NCBI GenBank assembly: GCA_964012875.1
Contig: CAXGUU010000174.1
Coordinates: forward strand, 1 to 7,000
Origin: CAXGUU01 sp964012875
GTDB taxonomy: Bacteria; Pseudomonadota; Gammaproteobacteria; Ga0077536
DNA: 7,000 bases
Direction: 5' to 3'
This document shows, one piece after another, positions 5,389-7,000 of the stretch (positions are counted from its first letter, which is position 1; each line of letters starts with the position of its first letter). Below the pieces are notes generated by a model. It had not been told where the DNA came from. It saw only the letters and a list, made by a program, of their open reading frames with translations, and did no database searches. A program made the translations under genes and the position numbers.

Positions 5389-6615
5389 TCAGAGCTCGAT
5401 GTATTGTGCAGGCTCAATCGCAGCCGTTTGTGCCATGAGGACATCCGGCCGTTGGTGGTATGCCGCCAGTTCGCGATGCGCATCGGTTTCAGGCGCCGGA
5501 CCGATGTAGCTTCCCAGGCGCCGACCCCATTCGAGTATGGCCTGACTGTAAGCGACGCGGCGGCTTTCCCACTCAGCCAGTGTAGCGGCGCCAGTTTCGC
5601 CACTCAGGCTTGCTGCGAGCGTTGAGGCATCGTCGGCGGCCTTGGATACGCCCAGTCCGACGTGGGGTCTTGCTGTGCACGCTGCATCGCCGATGAGCAC
5701 GACGCGGTCGTATACGAAGCGCGTGCAACCGTGGTCGTACATGCCCTGGATAAATGGTCGCCGCGTGGCATCGACCACGGTGCGGATCTGCGGTGCCAGG
5801 TAGCTGTGCGCTTCGTCGCGCATCCGTTCCACCAACGTTTCGCGAAGTCGATCGTGCGGGATGCCATGCGGGTAGTGCGTGCCTCCATCATCAGTGAGCA
5901 GCTCGCGCAAGGTGTCGTCGTCCGCCGTGCGGTACCAGCCCCAGTTGAACCAACGTTGGCCGGGTTCAAGCGCATCATCTGGGCCCGCGACAAGGTAGCC
6001 AAGCCAGTGTCCGCCCGGTGCCAGGCCAAGCGCCATGCGACAGTCGAATTCAGTCAGCACTGCGGCGGGGACCAGGCTTTCGTCAATCAAACCACGCCAG
6101 CCGACATAGCCCGCATATTTCGACTCGACCGCGGGGGCGACGATGGCGCGTACGCTGGATCGCGCGCCGTCGCCGGCTATTAACCAGTCGCCGGTGGCGC
6201 GTTCACCGTTCTCAAAAATTGCGCTCACCGAATCGCTGCCGCTCTCAATTGCTTTCAGGGAGCAGCCGTCGTGGTAGTCGGTATCGGGCAATTGCTGGCG
6301 TAGAAAGCGGTAGATCAATCCCCAACTCGACATCAGTTGCGGCATATCGAGCCGCCCGATGACTTCGCCCGAAACTTCGAACATGATGCGGCCTTTAGAA
6401 CGCACACCCATCTCGTCGCGCAGTGCGACACCGGCTTTGTGCAGCGCATCGTAGAGTTCGTGATGGGTCGCGATGCCCGCGCCCCGATTGATCAGATCGC
6501 CGGCTGAGCGTTCGTAGACATCAACCTTCCAGCCATGACTGCGCAGGCCGATGGCAGCAAAGAGGCCGGCCATTGAGCCGCCGATGATGATGGCGTGACC
6601 GGTTTCAGTCGACAT
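5389..6615 (-). CDS. FAD-dependent monooxygenase (aromatic hydroxylase type)
   Basis: A 408-residue class A flavoprotein monooxygenase, a family that hydroxylates aromatic or similar cyclic substrates using NAD(P)H and O2. The N-terminal FAD ADP-binding motif is GGSMAGLFAA (12-21), with Ser in place of the second Gly as in relatives of 2,6-dihydroxypyridine 3-hydroxylase, and E35 in VYER contacts the ribose. RGAG is at 44-47. The DG motif is at D149-G150 (IAGDGARSS). The GD motif is at G309-D310 (VVLIGDAAC), followed by RPHVGLGVSKAADDA, the usual flavin-contacting segment. The C-terminal part after about residue 340 is short and helical, without a thioredoxin-like domain. Start ATG 6615 is chosen because it gives MSTETGHAIIIGG; the Shine-Dalgarno is weak, and the 10-nt gap after the hydrolase stop suggests translational coupling. 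It forms a minus-strand pair with the hydrolase. The substrate is unknown. Confidence 0.93.
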   Translation of the reverse strand: MSTETGHAIIIGGSMAGLFAAIGLRSHGWKVDVYERSAGDLINRGAGIATHHELYDALHKAGVALRDEMGVRSKGRIMFEVSGEVIGRLDMPQLMSSWGLIYRFLRQQLPDTDYHDGCSLKAIESGSDSVSAIFENGERATGDWLIAGDGARSSVRAIVAPAVESKYAGYVGWRGLIDESLVPAAVLTEFDCRMALGLAPGGHWLGYLVAGPDDALEPGQRWFNWGWYRTADDDTLRELLTDDGGTHYPHGIPHDRLRETLVERMRDEAHSYLAPQIRTVVDATRRPFIQGMYDHGCTRFVYDRVVLIGDAACTARPHVGLGVSKAADDASTLAASLSGETGAATLAEWESRRVAYSQAILEWGRRLGSYIGPAPETDAHRELAAYHQRPDVLMAQTAAIEPAQYIEL

Positions 6616-6625
6616 GATGCTGGGT

Positions 6626-7000
6626 TTATGCAAACACGCGTTTGAGAAATTCGACTGCTTCGTCCAGCGCAAGGAATGCGCCGTCGACCTTCGAGCCCAT
6701 GCGGGCGAAGCCATGAATCATGCCCGCATGGCAGTGATAGTCGACGTCGACACCGGCCGCTCGCAGCGTTTTTCCGTAGTCGTCGGCTTCATCGCGCAAG
6801 GGGTCGAATTCGGCGCTTTGGATGAGTGTCGGTGGCAGGCCGGTGTGGTCGGCGGCGTGCTGCGGTGATGCGCGCCAGTCGGTCGCCAGGTCCGGACTCG
6901 GCAGGTACCAGTTCATGAAACGAGCCATGGCCGCGCTGGTCAGGCTGTAGCCGCTGCCATTGTCGCGCAGTGAATCATTGTCGGCAGTGAAATCGACTGC
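6626..7000 (-). CDS. Alpha/beta hydrolase, HSL (alpha/beta hydrolase fold-3) family, C-terminal part
   Basis: The frame is open to the right edge of the window, so only the last 124 residues are visible. They match the C-terminal third of hormone-sensitive-lipase-like esterases: RASPQ, GLPPTLIQSAEFDPLRDE with the catalytic Asp (residue 66 of the visible part), the regular LRAAGVDVDYH strand, and AGMIHGF with the catalytic His (visible residue 96). The HGGG oxyanion motif and the GxSxG nucleophile would lie upstream, beyond the window. Members hydrolyse short acyl esters, lactones or related bonds in the cytoplasm. Its stop (TAA, 6628-6626) is 10 nt before the monooxygenase start, so the two are probably one transcript; together they could oxidise and then cleave a substrate, which is inference. 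Confidence 0.92.
   Translation of the reverse strand, partial: AVDFTADNDSLRDNGSGYSLTSAAMARFMNWYLPSPDLATDWRASPQHAADHTGLPPTLIQSAEFDPLRDEADDYGKTLRAAGVDVDYHCHAGMIHGFARMGSKVDGAFLALDEAVEFLKRVFA

Overview
The window looks like part of a Gram-negative, probably proteobacterial (perhaps gammaproteobacterial) chromosome. The evidence is moderately high GC by eye, dense gene packing with ordinary purine-rich Shine-Dalgarno sequences, and gene families common in proteobacteria that degrade hydrophobic compounds. The taxonomic call is inference. No rRNA, tRNA, CRISPR array, insertion sequence or integrase was seen.

Layout. (1) Bases 1-746, plus strand: the 3' part of a membrane protein ending in a DUF4870 domain. 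It converges on the next block. (2) Bases 3710-777, minus strand: a compact three-gene run, transcribed as cytochrome P450, then an atypical SDR whose catalytic Ser and Tyr are replaced, then a classical SDR. The gaps are 15 and 42 nt, so one operon is likely. (3) Bases 3711-4289: a long divergent intergenic region of 579 nt with no convincing gene, holding several inverted repeats and a weak candidate promoter. (4) Bases 4290-5179, plus strand: two adjacent small NTF2/SnoaL-fold proteins, 11 nt apart. (5) Bases 5180-5388: a 209-nt convergent gap with a 6-bp hairpin and a perfect 14-bp palindrome. (6) Bases 7000-5389, minus strand: the C-terminal part of an HSL-type alpha/beta hydrolase, followed after 10 nt by an FAD-dependent aromatic-type monooxygenase.

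How the genes may work together. A P450 hydroxylase, two SDR proteins, two NTF2-fold proteins (a fold used by many dehydratases and isomerases), a flavin monooxygenase and an esterase/lactonase-type hydrolase form a plausible set for modifying or degrading a hydrophobic alicyclic, terpenoid, steroid-like or aromatic compound. The substrate cannot be read from the sequence, and no transcriptional regulator, ferredoxin or ferredoxin reductase for the P450 lies in the window. The most interesting points are the substituted active sites of both SDRs, the tandem unlike NTF2 proteins, and the possible uncharacterised pathway formed by the set.
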